Of a DNA stretch of 15,192 nucleotides, positions 1 to 7,356 are shown in pieces. The stretch is taken from positions 1 through 15,192 of the forward strand of contig JAOACM010000002.1 of NCBI GenBank assembly GCA_026417845.1, given 5' to 3'. The stretch comes from Planctomycetota bacterium. GTDB taxonomy: Bacteria; Planctomycetota; SZUA-567; H5-PLA8; CALKMO01. Numbering within the stretch: the first letter of the stretch is position 1; the number at the start of each line of letters is the position of its first letter. The translations under genes were made by a program, and so were the position numbers. A model generated the notes under the pieces. That model had not been told where the DNA came from. It saw nothing but the letters and a program-made list of their open reading frames with translations, and searched no databases.

Positions 1-378
1 GGGGGTGGGGGACGGGGCTGCCGGGGGGGAGCCAAGGGGCACGTTGGAACGGCGTACCCCGAGGGTGGGAGGAGGTCCCGGCGCCTGGGAAGGTCCGGCT
101 CCGCGCAGCGCTACCGAGGAATCCCCGCCGGCTCCGCCTGCCGGAGGGATCACCATATTCGGTGAGGCCCGCTCGCCGCGCCGGAGGGCCTCCATCGCCA
201 GCGTCAGGAGCTCGGTCGTACGCCGCCAATCCAGGATGCCGAGGTTAACCAGTATCTGGCTGACGGGCGCGCCGGCGGGCGCCGAGGAAAGGGCGTCGCG
301 GAGCCTGCCCAGATCGGAAGGCGCCAGATAGCCCCGATCGAGGGCGATCTTCACATACAAAGCGTCAAAATCGTTCAT
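1..378 (-). CDS. Partial gene: small helical N-terminal domain plus Pro/Ala-rich linker
   Basis: An open frame starts at ATG 378 and runs without a stop through the left window edge, giving 126 visible residues. It opens MNDFDALYVKIALDRGYLAP, and a second helical unit contains PVSQILVNLGILDWRRTTEL. This two-unit pattern (ALDRGYL..., then ILVNLGIL...) resembles short helical N-terminal domains of the type fused to kinases, FHA proteins or secretion ATPases in some bacteria (MshEN-like patterns). From about residue 80 the sequence becomes Pro/Ala/Gly-rich, a typical flexible linker before a second domain that lies outside the window. The gap to the upstream coiled-coil gene is 119 nt, and the Shine-Dalgarno sequence is weak (GGAG about 17 nt upstream). 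It is probably the next member of the same gene run. Coding status is supported by the contrast between an ordered, hydrophobic-patterned N-terminus and the linker; function is unknown. Confidence 0.6.
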   Translation of the reverse strand, partial: MNDFDALYVKIALDRGYLAPSDLGRLRDALSSAPAGAPVSQILVNLGILDWRRTTELLTLAMEALRRGERASPNMVIPPAGGAGGDSSVALRGAGPSQAPGPPPTLGVRRSNVPLGSPPAAPSPTP

Positions 379-446
379 ATGCCGCCGACCCGCTCCGTTG
401 CCGGCCGCCCGGATCCCTACTCCGATCCCCCGGCACGGAGCGCCTT

Positions 447-464
447 CCCGATCGGACCATCGGG
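447..464. promoter_or_regulatory. Short hairpin after the short coiled-coil gene
   Basis: CCCGAT and ATCGGG form a 6-bp stem with a 6-nt loop, 33 nt beyond the stop of the short coiled-coil gene. Imperfectly paired GCGCTT and AAGGCGC flank it and could lengthen the stem. No U-run follows, so termination is not supported. Confidence 0.2.
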
Positions 465-497
465 GACGCGAAGCGCCGATGGCGGCGCCGCCGGCGG

Positions 498-1463
498 CTA
501 CTCGAGGGCCCGGCCAGCCAAGTCTATAGTCGCGAGCGCGCGGTCCACTGCCTCGCGGGCCTTCACGGCGTCCACGATCACGCCAATGGACCCCTTCTCT
601 TCGTTCATTATCCCGACCAGCCCTTTGAAGGCCTCGCGGTTCGCCTTCGCGGCAACGGCGGCGTCCTCCAGTGCCTTGGCCAGCACTGCCGCCCTCCGAC
701 CCTCGGGCGTATCCGCTTTCGCGCTCCTTTTCGCTGTCGCGGACGCCTCCATCGCGCGCCTGACCGCAGCCTCTATCCCGCCCTCATCAAGCGGTCTGCA
801 CAGTTCGAAGAAATCCAGCCCCAGCTCCAGGTCGGATACGCGTGCCTGGAGTATCTGTATGTGCTTTCGCAGCTTTTCCAGTTCCGCCTGCAGAGTAGCT
901 TCTTCGCCCTTGAACCGCTGGATGTTGACGATCTCCTGCGCGAGCTTCGCGTTCTCGCCCTCCATGCGCACGAGCTTCTCCCGCAGCAGTTCCAGCTCGT
1001 CCGTTTTCTGCCTGAGCTCCTTTTCCATTTCCGCCATGCGCTGGGGAACGGCCGCGAGCTGTGCCTGGGCGGCGGCCACCGCCGCCTGCGCCGCCTCCAG
1101 CTCGCGCCTGAGCCGCTCGATCTCGCTCAGGGCCTTCTGCAGTTCCGCCCTGAGCTGCTCGTTCTCCTGACTCTTCTGGGCGTATTGCAGCTGATACTGC
1201 GCGATCTGGGCCAGCAGCTCCTGGTTGCTCTTTGCGCCGTGTTCGTTAAGGAGCTTGAGTATAAGTTCGATGAGCGCCTTCTTTTTTACGACCTGAACCT
1301 GCGATCTGGCGGCGAGCTCCTGGCCGGACCGCGTCGCGACTATCTTGTTGATTTCCTCTTCGAAGCCACCGCCGCCGTCCTCCCTCTGTCCGCTCTGGCC
1401 TTGTCCCTGTCCTTCCGGGTTCTCTACGGGATTCCCAGTCACGGATTCGCGATCTCCCGACAT
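498..1463 (-). CDS. Short coiled-coil protein, paralogue of the upstream gene
   Basis: This 321-residue protein shares both ends with the gene just upstream. VVKKKALIELILKLLNEHGA at 58-77 and KSNQELLAQIAQYQLQ at 78-93 match its N-terminal block. LQARVSDLELGLDFFEL at 205-221 and EKGSIGVIVDAVKAREAV at 289-306 match its C-terminal domain. The coiled coil between them is only about 120 residues (about 95-215), without a regular 14-residue repeat. The first 35 residues are Gly/Glu/Gln-rich and probably disordered. The start is placed at ATG 1463 with GAGGG 7 nt upstream. An in-frame ATG at 1649 would add 62 Arg/Gly-rich residues with no match in the paralogue and is rejected. Tandem duplication followed by stalk expansion or contraction is the simplest history. 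A heteromeric filament or scaffold with its paralogue is plausible but unproven. Confidence 0.85.
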   Translation of the reverse strand: MSGDRESVTGNPVENPEGQGQGQSGQREDGGGGFEEEINKIVATRSGQELAARSQVQVVKKKALIELILKLLNEHGAKSNQELLAQIAQYQLQYAQKSQENEQLRAELQKALSEIERLRRELEAAQAAVAAAQAQLAAVPQRMAEMEKELRQKTDELELLREKLVRMEGENAKLAQEIVNIQRFKGEEATLQAELEKLRKHIQILQARVSDLELGLDFFELCRPLDEGGIEAAVRRAMEASATAKRSAKADTPEGRRAAVLAKALEDAAVAAKANREAFKGLVGIMNEEKGSIGVIVDAVKAREAVDRALATIDLAGRALE

Positions 1464-1470
1464 GGCAGGA

Positions 1471-1475
1471 CCCTC
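1471..1475 (-). promoter_or_regulatory. Ribosome binding site deciding the short coiled-coil start
   Basis: GAGGG lies 7 nt before ATG 1463 on the minus strand. This supports the shorter start over the in-frame ATG at 1649. Confidence 0.55.
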
Positions 1476-1634
1476 GCTTTCCCCGTTTCCCTTTGCCTGT
1501 GCCTTTTTCCACCACCCCGTCCGATGCCGGCGGGGCGCGCCTGCGACTCCAGATTTTCTGCGCCCGGCGACGGTTCGAGCCGCCGCTCGACATGTTTTGG
1601 AGCCTCTCCAGAAACCTCCGGACGGGAGCGGAGG

Positions 1635-1668
1635 AAACCTCGATCCCAAGGTTTCGCGCTCGAGGTTT
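1635..1668. terminator. Inverted repeat after the long coiled-coil gene
   Basis: AAACCTCGA at 1635-1643 and its exact complement TCGAGGTTT at 1660-1668 flank a 16-nt spacer, starting 13 nt beyond the TAA of the long coiled-coil gene. On the minus strand it is preceded by a run of A and followed by TTT and then CC; on the plus strand it is followed by TT. The long loop makes a strong terminator doubtful; a second pairing (GAAACC with GGTTTC) is possible inside it. Confidence 0.35.
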
Positions 1669-1680
1669 TTGGACAGGCTC

Positions 1681-3168
1681 TTATCCCATTTTCTTCGCCA
1701 GCTCTATTACAGCAAGCGCCGTCTCCAGATCGTTTACCGCGCGCGATGCCTCCACCACGACTTTCACGGACCCCTTGCCGGCCTTCATCTGTTCCGCCAG
1801 CCGCGCGAAAATTTCGCGACTTGCCCGTACCGCTTCCGCCGCGTCCTCCGCGGCCTTCGCTACCGCGGGGGCCGCCCGCGCCTTCGCCTTCGCCGCCGCC
1901 TCCGTCGCCTCCCTGACGGCACGTTCGATCGACGCCTCGTCCGGCAGCGCGACCAGCTCGAAACAGTCGTAGTCGAGCTCGAGCTCCTCCACCCTCGACT
2001 TAAGGACATCCATCTGCCTGCGCAATTGCTCTATCTCGGCCTTGTATTTAGCGTCCGCCTCCATATGCCGCGTTATGGTAACGTTGCACTCCTGTCTCAG
2101 CCTGGCATTTTCCGCCTCGAGCCTCTCGACGCGGCCCCTTGCGAGGGCCAGTTCCTCGACCTTCGCCCTCCCCTCCGACTCCAAGGCCAGTATCTTCTGC
2201 TGCAGATCCGCCGAATGTTTCCGCTCGCTCGCGACGACGGACTGGAGCTTCTGTATCTCGACAGCCGCCGCGGCCGATTCGCCCCTGAGCCCTTCGATTT
2301 CCCTCCTGGCGGCCTCCAGCGCCTCCTTCAGCTTCGCGCACTCACCGCGGGCGGATTCCAGTTCTCCGCCCAGCCGCGCGATCTCTCCCTTCGCCGCCTC
2401 GAGTTCCTTCGCCAGGCTGGAGAGCTTCCCGTGCGCCTCCTTCAATTCGGCCCCCAGCCGTTCAGTCTCGCCGCGCGCGGACCGGAGCGCCTCCGCCGTT
2501 CGCACGCTCTCCGCCCGCGCCGCTTCCAGCGCTTCCTTCTGGCGTCCGATCTCCCCCCGTGCCGCCTCCAGCTCGCCGGCCAGCCTGGCCGCCTCCTGCC
2601 TGACAGCTTCGATCTCGCCGCGCGATCGCTCCATCGCCCCGTTGGCGGCGGCCAGCGCCTCCTTCTGGCGCGAGATCTCGGTCGCGGCGATCTCCAATCC
2701 TTCCCTCAGCTTTGCGTTTTCTCCGCGGGAGGCCTCCAGCGCTCCTTTGATCCCGGCGTTTTCGCTGTGCGCGACGCCCAGCTCGCTTTTCAGCCGTTCG
2801 ATCTCCGTCGCGGCCGAAGCCGCTTCGTCCCGCGCCCTGGCCGCTTCGCGCTCAGCTTCCGCCCGCAACTGTTCCATCTCCTGATCTTTCTGGTTCAGCG
2901 CGATCTGGAGCTGGGCGATCTGGGCGAGAAGTTCCTGCTGGCTTTTGGCTCCGTGCTCGGCCAGGAGGTTCATGACCAGGTCTACGAGCTGTTGTTTTTT
3001 GATAACCTGGACTTTTTTGCCTCTGCGCGCCTCGAGGAGTTTTTCGGCCTCGACCTCGGTCCCGAGACCCTTTATGATGCCCTTTATATCTCTGTCCTGC
3101 CCATCGCCGGTTTCCCGGCCGTCTGGCGGAGCGTCGCCGCCGGCATGAATATTCTGATCCTGGGGCAT
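1681..3168 (-). CDS. Long coiled-coil protein, paralogue of the downstream gene
   Basis: This 495-residue protein is almost wholly helical. A short disordered N-terminus (1-30) leads to a basic block, then LVDLVMNLLAEHGAKSQQEL at 61-80 and LAQIAQLQIAL at 81-91. A coiled coil occupies about 92-400, including twelve tandem 14-residue units at 130-297. The end carries a globular-looking helical domain, 400-495, beginning DYDCFELVALPDEASIERAV. The same N-terminal block and C-terminal domain occur in the next gene, so the two are paralogues separated mainly by stalk length. There is no signal peptide or membrane span. The start at ATG 3168 is well supported by AGGAGGG 6 nt upstream. Homo- or hetero-oligomeric scaffold or spacer is the likely role, inferred from structure only. 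SMC-like ATPase motifs are absent. Confidence 0.85.
   Translation of the reverse strand: MPQDQNIHAGGDAPPDGRETGDGQDRDIKGIIKGLGTEVEAEKLLEARRGKKVQVIKKQQLVDLVMNLLAEHGAKSQQELLAQIAQLQIALNQKDQEMEQLRAEAEREAARARDEAASAATEIERLKSELGVAHSENAGIKGALEASRGENAKLREGLEIAATEISRQKEALAAANGAMERSRGEIEAVRQEAARLAGELEAARGEIGRQKEALEAARAESVRTAEALRSARGETERLGAELKEAHGKLSSLAKELEAAKGEIARLGGELESARGECAKLKEALEAARREIEGLRGESAAAAVEIQKLQSVVASERKHSADLQQKILALESEGRAKVEELALARGRVERLEAENARLRQECNVTITRHMEADAKYKAEIEQLRRQMDVLKSRVEELELDYDCFELVALPDEASIERAVREATEAAAKAKARAAPAVAKAAEDAAEAVRASREIFARLAEQMKAGKGSVKVVVEASRAVNDLETALAVIELAKKMG
2278..2781 (-). repeat. Twelve tandem 42-bp (14-residue) coiled-coil repeats
   Basis: Residues 130-297 of the long coiled-coil protein divide without gaps into twelve units of 14 residues. 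Typical units are LEAARGEIGRQKEA, LEAARAESVRTAEA, LRSARGETERLGAE and LESARGECAKLKEA. Each unit is two heptads, with positions 1, 4, 8 and 11 (Leu, Ala/Ser, variable, Leu/Gln) forming the hydrophobic seam. DNA identity is partial, so this is an aged repeat rather than a recent microsatellite-like expansion. Confidence 0.85.
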
Positions 3169-3174
3169 GCGCTT

Positions 3175-3181
3175 CCCTCCT
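3175..3181 (-). promoter_or_regulatory. Strong ribosome binding site of long coiled-coil gene
   Basis: The minus strand reads AGGAGGG ending 6 nt before ATG 3168. It is the clearest Shine-Dalgarno sequence in the window and fixes that start; it suggests high translation of this component. Confidence 0.75.
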
Positions 3182-3300
3182 CGGCTAGGCTGCGGCGGGC
3201 CGGTTCGGACCGTTTCAAGACGGCAGCTTTCCCGCAGGCGGCCGGACCCGCCCCGGAAAGTTCCTCCGTCTCCCGGCCCGTAGCGCCGGATCGGAGCACG

Positions 3301-4578
3301 CTACTCCGGACGGTCCTGTCCGGCTTCGCCGCTCCCCCGCCGCGTACGATCCTTCCGCGTAACCGCCGGCAGGGCCAGGCGGGTGATGTCGTCCCTCTGG
3401 GCGGAAGGTCCGAACACCTCGCGGATCGGGAGAAGGAATCGTTCCATCTCCGGTCCGTACTTTTCCAGCGCCTTCCGGGCCGTACGAAGGACCTCGGCGG
3501 CATGTCGCGGAATGGAAGCGGATTTCCCGGCGAACGCAGCTAGGGCATCCACGATCTCTCCGGCCACCTCGACCATTCCTGCACGGCAGAGCGGCACCAG
3601 CGCGTCGGCTGCCGCACCAGGATCCCTCGCTGGAACAGGGGTGCCATCCTCGTCGAGGATCGGGGCGAGGCGGCGGACAGCCTGACCCAGATGATTGAGC
3701 GCAAAGTATGCGGTCTCGGCCAGAGGATCCTTCGCCTCAAGGAACCTGAGCACCCGCGGCAGGCATCCATCCCCGGCGGCGGTCTTCTCCATCAACCATG
3801 CAACGTAGGCGTTCTCGGCCGGCAGGTTTTCGGTTACGCGCCTGCGGGCCATGTCGAAGACTACGTAGCCTTCGGCCTCGAGATCCGCGGGATCCGGCGC
3901 CTCGGCGGCGTATCCGGCCAGCATCAGTTTCGGGGAACCGAATGGTCCGAGGTTGACGTCTCTCGAGAACGGCCTGATGTAGGCGAACCGGTGACGGACG
4001 CGCGGGGGAAGAAGCGGCCAGAGATCCGAGAGCGTCTTCAGGACGATGTCCGGCTGCCCAAGAGTGACGGTCGTTATCGTCCCCGATATGAGCGCTCTGA
4101 GGAAAATCCGCCCCTGGCCGTTGGGATGGTTCGCCGCGGCCACGGCGGCGCTATACTGCGGCGCTTCATCAGGACATTCCGCATAGCCAGGCAGGAAACC
4201 GGCCACCGTTTCGATCGCCCGCTTCGGTCCCATGAAGGGCGATCCCGCGGCGGATTCCATCGCCGGCAGGAGGTTGAGGAAAGGATGGCGCCGCACCGTC
4301 TCGGGCGGCACGAAGATCGTGTGGACGCAGACCCGCGGCCGGCCGTAGGCATCCGTCTGATAGGGAAAGGCGTAGAAGAAGGCCATCCCCACCGCATGGG
4401 TCCCGTCCTCGGGATTAACGCGCGCCAGTCCCCGTATCGGGCGCCCGGACACGCGGGGGTAGATGCGCTGCGCCAGATCCTCCAGAAACGGCAGCGCCCG
4501 CTCCGCGCCCGGCGAGGCGTACTGGGTGCGGTATCCGCTGACCGAAGTATAGACATGGTGCAGTATCTGCAGTTTCAT
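3301..4578 (-). CDS. GAP1-N-like GTPase-associated protein
   Basis: This 425-residue soluble protein begins with MKLQILHHVYTSVSGY followed by RTQYASPG. That H-x-x-YTS...Q-x-ASPG pattern resembles the N-terminal domain of bacterial GTPase-associated protein 1 (GAP1-N), which is found beside unusual bacterial GTPases; I recognise this from memory of the family and could not run a profile. Further conserved-looking blocks are GMAFFYAFPYQ at 64-74, VCVHTIFVPPE at 83-93 and RHRFAYIRPFS at 195-205. The second half, from about 255, is helical and unrecognised. Its ATG overlaps the TGA of the zinc-ribbon GTPase gene as ATGA, so the two are very likely translationally coupled and made in fixed ratio. 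The likely job is partner, adaptor or regulator of that GTPase. Its biochemical activity is unknown, and nothing in the sequence shows that it activates GTP hydrolysis. Confidence 0.72.
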   Translation of the reverse strand: MKLQILHHVYTSVSGYRTQYASPGAERALPFLEDLAQRIYPRVSGRPIRGLARVNPEDGTHAVGMAFFYAFPYQTDAYGRPRVCVHTIFVPPETVRRHPFLNLLPAMESAAGSPFMGPKRAIETVAGFLPGYAECPDEAPQYSAAVAAANHPNGQGRIFLRALISGTITTVTLGQPDIVLKTLSDLWPLLPPRVRHRFAYIRPFSRDVNLGPFGSPKLMLAGYAAEAPDPADLEAEGYVVFDMARRRVTENLPAENAYVAWLMEKTAAGDGCLPRVLRFLEAKDPLAETAYFALNHLGQAVRRLAPILDEDGTPVPARDPGAAADALVPLCRAGMVEVAGEIVDALAAFAGKSASIPRHAAEVLRTARKALEKYGPEMERFLLPIREVFGPSAQRDDITRLALPAVTRKDRTRRGSGEAGQDRPE

Positions 4579-7349
4579 GGTTCGCCCAGACCCAACATGT
4601 CAAACAGCGGCTCCAGCACGTTTATTGGAGTCTGCGTGTTTTCCTTCCCTGGATAGTACAACGTATCGCGGAGGATGGAATATCCCGTGGCCGAGCAGTT
4701 GTAATACCTTACCCCGCCGCCGCAGAGCCTCAGCCAGTTGTCTATTGCCGGAAGATGCATGTTGCACTGGGGGAGCATCTTCGCGGGGAAATTTTCCGGT
4801 GGCCATATCGTCGGGTACATGTCGGTCTGCGTTATTACTATCGCGATGTGCTTGAGGTTCCGCATCCGGCGAACGGGGCGGTCATCTTCGACCACGGCCT
4901 CCCGCGCCACCTCGAAGTCCTTCAGATTGTGCTTCGTGCGTATGTCTATCAGAACCTGTTTCCAGAGATCCGGCGGGATGTCGTCTTCGCGCACCGCGTG
5001 CCTTTCGGTCGTCTGCCTCCGCTTCTGCCGCTCGAGCATGATCTGCGGCATGGCCGCCGTAAGGCGTTTTATCAGGCCCAGGCCGAACGGCACAAAGGTC
5101 TCCTTGTCTAGCTCGCCACGCCTGGCACGTTCGTTCAGGATATCGTTGACCCGCGCGACCTCCTCGGGATTGAGCCTGCCGTAATCTTCGAGCAGATCCT
5201 GGAGGAGCGACGCCGCCTGGGGCGCGAGCAGGGCGGAGGGGCCTTCCGCTTTCAATTGTTCCTCAAGCTGCCTGAGCTGGGCGATATATCTCTCCCCTTC
5301 CTGCCTGCGCTCCTCCAGCCTCTTCTTCCGCAGCTCCTCCTCCACCTGTATCTTCCGCAGAACGTCCAGGAACCCCTTGCCTCCAGTCTTCGACGCCTCC
5401 GCGGGACTCATCGAGAGGAGCCTGTTCTTCACCTCGTCGCGGAACATATTCAGGCCGCGCGGCTCCAGCGCCTCCTTCACCATCAGGAAGAAATCGCGAA
5501 ACACCGTGTCGTTCTTGGGATCGTCGGGCATCACCAGTACAATGAAGCCTTCCGCGATATCGAGGAGTTCATACAGCACCCTGTGCAACGGGTTCCTGGT
5601 GTCTTCAGCCGGATTGAACGCCCTTATGCCCCGCAACACGTCCTCATAGTCCTCGCCCGACGTCTCCAGCGTAACTATCTTCGCGATCGTGTGCAGGTGC
5701 CGCGTCACCTCCGCGATCAGGAAATGCGTGGACACCTCGCCGGGCGCTTCCCTGACCGTTGCCCCCGCCCACTGCATCCTGCCGATGTACTGCGAATAAT
5801 TCTGCTGGGCGAAGTCGTGGATCAGGTCGAGGATACGGCGCCTGTACCGGTGGAGATCGGGGGGCCTGGGCGTGCCGGAGGCCCGTTCCCTCCTTTCGGC
5901 GATCTCCTCGATCCTGACCGGCTTCACATCTATACCCTCGTAAGGGAAATAATATTTCGTCCCCCTTGCGCGGAGTATCTCGCCGAGCACGGTAAGGTAC
6001 GTGGTCTTTCCCGACCCGGAAAGTCCGATGACCAGGTAGACCGGATAGTCACGTTCGCCGTCAGACAGGATGTAGTCTCTTACGAACTCAAAGGCTTCGA
6101 TGATCGAGGCGTCCGCTTTTGTCCCCCGTTCGACGGGGCGGGCATGGGCAACCGCTTCGCGCACCTTCGCGACCTGCTCGGCGCTCGGCTGTTCATCCTC
6201 CGTCCGCGTCGGAGGCGCGGCCCATTGCTGGGGTTTCGGAGCGGCCCAGTCAGCCTCCGAAGCCCTGGCGGCCGCCTCCGGCCGCTTTGCGCCGGACGTC
6301 CATCCGCCCTCCCGCGCGGATTCGACGCCACCCCGGCCCGGCGCGATACCGGCATTGCCGCCCGCTGGTGCGGCCTCTACCGGCCGCGCTCCGACTCCTG
6401 ACAGTTCCGGTGGCCGCTCAGGACTTCTCTTGTTCGCGGGCTGCGGGGGAGGACTTCCGGCAGTGGCGCGCGGTGCGTCGCCGGCAGGTGGCGCGCGGCG
6501 GGCGGGTTCCGCCCGCGGTCCCTCGCCGCCGCCTTCCGCCGCCGCGGCAGGCGGCCTTCCGGAATCCCCGCGGCCAGTGGCCCCGGCCGCCTCTCCCGGC
6601 GCGCCAGCGCCGGCGCCGACGGACCATCTCGGCTTCGACGCCGGTCTGGCGGCCCCGGCCTTGACGACCCCACCTGCGGCTCCGCCGGCCGCCTCCGCAG
6701 TTCCTACCATGATCGTCGGCAGAGCCGCCCGTCCGGGAGGTGGCGGCGCCGGAGCGGAATCCCCGTGGCCTTCCGCGTACCCGCACGAAAGGCATTTCCC
6801 GAACGAAGCATGGGACGGGTCCTCCGCCAGCGCCCGCTTGCCGCACGCGGGACACTGGCGCGTCCTGACGTTGTAAACCTGGCACGAGCTGTTTCTGCAG
6901 CGCCCGGTGTCAACGTCAACGCTCATGGCGCCGCATACGCCGCACGGCCCGACGCTCCGCATCAGGTTCTCGCACCCGCGCTTGACGCACACGTAGTTAT
7001 CTCCGGCCTTCACAAGGGAGACGTTGCCGCAGGCGCCGCACTGGCGGATCGTCGCGCGGTTGTCGGGGCACGGCTGCCTCCAGTTCATACACATCTTGGC
7101 GCCGAGAAAGGATATCAGCGATATCTGCCTGCACGCGGGGCACTCGTCCCTGCGGACCATGTACAGCCGGCAGTCGGGGTTGAAACACCGCATCTGGTCG
7201 GGAGCGCACGCCAGCGTATGCTGCCCGCAGAACGGACACAGCCAGAAATACCTCCCGGCCGGGCATTGCGGGTTTGCGCAAACGACCGTGTTCTCGTCGA
7301 ATCGCTCGACCCGCGATCCGCAAGCCGCGCATATCCCGTCAGAAGCCAT
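4575..7349 (-). CDS. Six-zinc-ribbon protein with P-loop (DO-GTPase-like) domain
   Basis: This 924-residue protein starts with six zinc-ribbon units; their CxxC knuckles begin at residues 7, 38, 70, 104, 136 and 166, each followed by a second cysteine pair. A disordered Pro/Ala/Gly/Arg-rich linker runs from about 196 to 380. Then comes a P-loop NTPase: Walker A GLSGSGKTT at 442-450, a G3-like LETSGEDYED at 561-570, a strand FIVLVMPDD at 602-610, and a G4-like VITQTDMYP at 838-846. The order fits a TRAFAC-type GTPase with about 220 residues, including a charged coiled coil at about 663-703, inserted between the last two strands. G3 has Glu where Asp is usual and G4 has Gln where Lys is usual. 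ATG 7349 is preferred over an in-frame ATG 60 nt upstream, which lies inside the FGE-like gene; GGAGA is 11 nt before it. The GAP1-like neighbour supports the GTPase reading. Calling it a DO-GTPase relative is inference from motif order and context. Confidence 0.8.
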   Translation of the reverse strand: MASDGICAACGSRVERFDENTVVCANPQCPAGRYFWLCPFCGQHTLACAPDQMRCFNPDCRLYMVRRDECPACRQISLISFLGAKMCMNWRQPCPDNRATIRQCGACGNVSLVKAGDNYVCVKRGCENLMRSVGPCGVCGAMSVDVDTGRCRNSSCQVYNVRTRQCPACGKRALAEDPSHASFGKCLSCGYAEGHGDSAPAPPPPGRAALPTIMVGTAEAAGGAAGGVVKAGAARPASKPRWSVGAGAGAPGEAAGATGRGDSGRPPAAAAEGGGEGPRAEPARRAPPAGDAPRATAGSPPPQPANKRSPERPPELSGVGARPVEAAPAGGNAGIAPGRGGVESAREGGWTSGAKRPEAAARASEADWAAPKPQQWAAPPTRTEDEQPSAEQVAKVREAVAHARPVERGTKADASIIEAFEFVRDYILSDGERDYPVYLVIGLSGSGKTTYLTVLGEILRARGTKYYFPYEGIDVKPVRIEEIAERRERASGTPRPPDLHRYRRRILDLIHDFAQQNYSQYIGRMQWAGATVREAPGEVSTHFLIAEVTRHLHTIAKIVTLETSGEDYEDVLRGIRAFNPAEDTRNPLHRVLYELLDIAEGFIVLVMPDDPKNDTVFRDFFLMVKEALEPRGLNMFRDEVKNRLLSMSPAEASKTGGKGFLDVLRKIQVEEELRKKRLEERRQEGERYIAQLRQLEEQLKAEGPSALLAPQAASLLQDLLEDYGRLNPEEVARVNDILNERARRGELDKETFVPFGLGLIKRLTAAMPQIMLERQKRRQTTERHAVREDDIPPDLWKQVLIDIRTKHNLKDFEVAREAVVEDDRPVRRMRNLKHIAIVITQTDMYPTIWPPENFPAKMLPQCNMHLPAIDNWLRLCGGGVRYYNCSATGYSILRDTLYYPGKENTQTPINVLEPLFDMLGLGEP
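6783..7331 (-). other. Array of six zinc ribbons (protein-domain region)
   Basis: Twenty-five cysteines fall in 183 residues; twenty-four form six CxxC...C-x(2-6)-C ribbons with a period of 30-34 residues. The knuckles read CAAC, CPFC, CPAC, CGAC, CGVC and CPAC. Second pairs are mostly CxxxxC, with C-x(6)-C in the third and CxxC in the sixth. The unpaired extra cysteine is residue 48. Confidence 0.85.
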
Positions 7350-7356
7350 GCGCAAT

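Noticed and set aside
1464..1649. 62-residue N-terminal extension of the short coiled-coil protein
   Set aside because: It is Arg/Gly-rich and absent from the paralogue, and a Shine-Dalgarno sequence supports ATG 1463.
2278..2781. Repeat region as a CRISPR-like or recent satellite array
   Set aside because: The 42-bp units are diverged and fully coding, with heptad logic; this is protein repeat structure.
1345..3543. Long plus-strand open frame of 732 codons
   Set aside because: It lies antisense to both coiled-coil genes and the end of the GAP1-like gene. Its product is Arg/Leu/Pro-rich with no domain pattern, as expected from the complement of GC-rich coiled-coil repeats.
3691..6401. Plus-strand open frames antisense to the GAP1-like and zinc-ribbon genes
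   Set aside because: They mirror strongly patterned minus-strand genes, and their products are Arg-rich without recognisable motifs.
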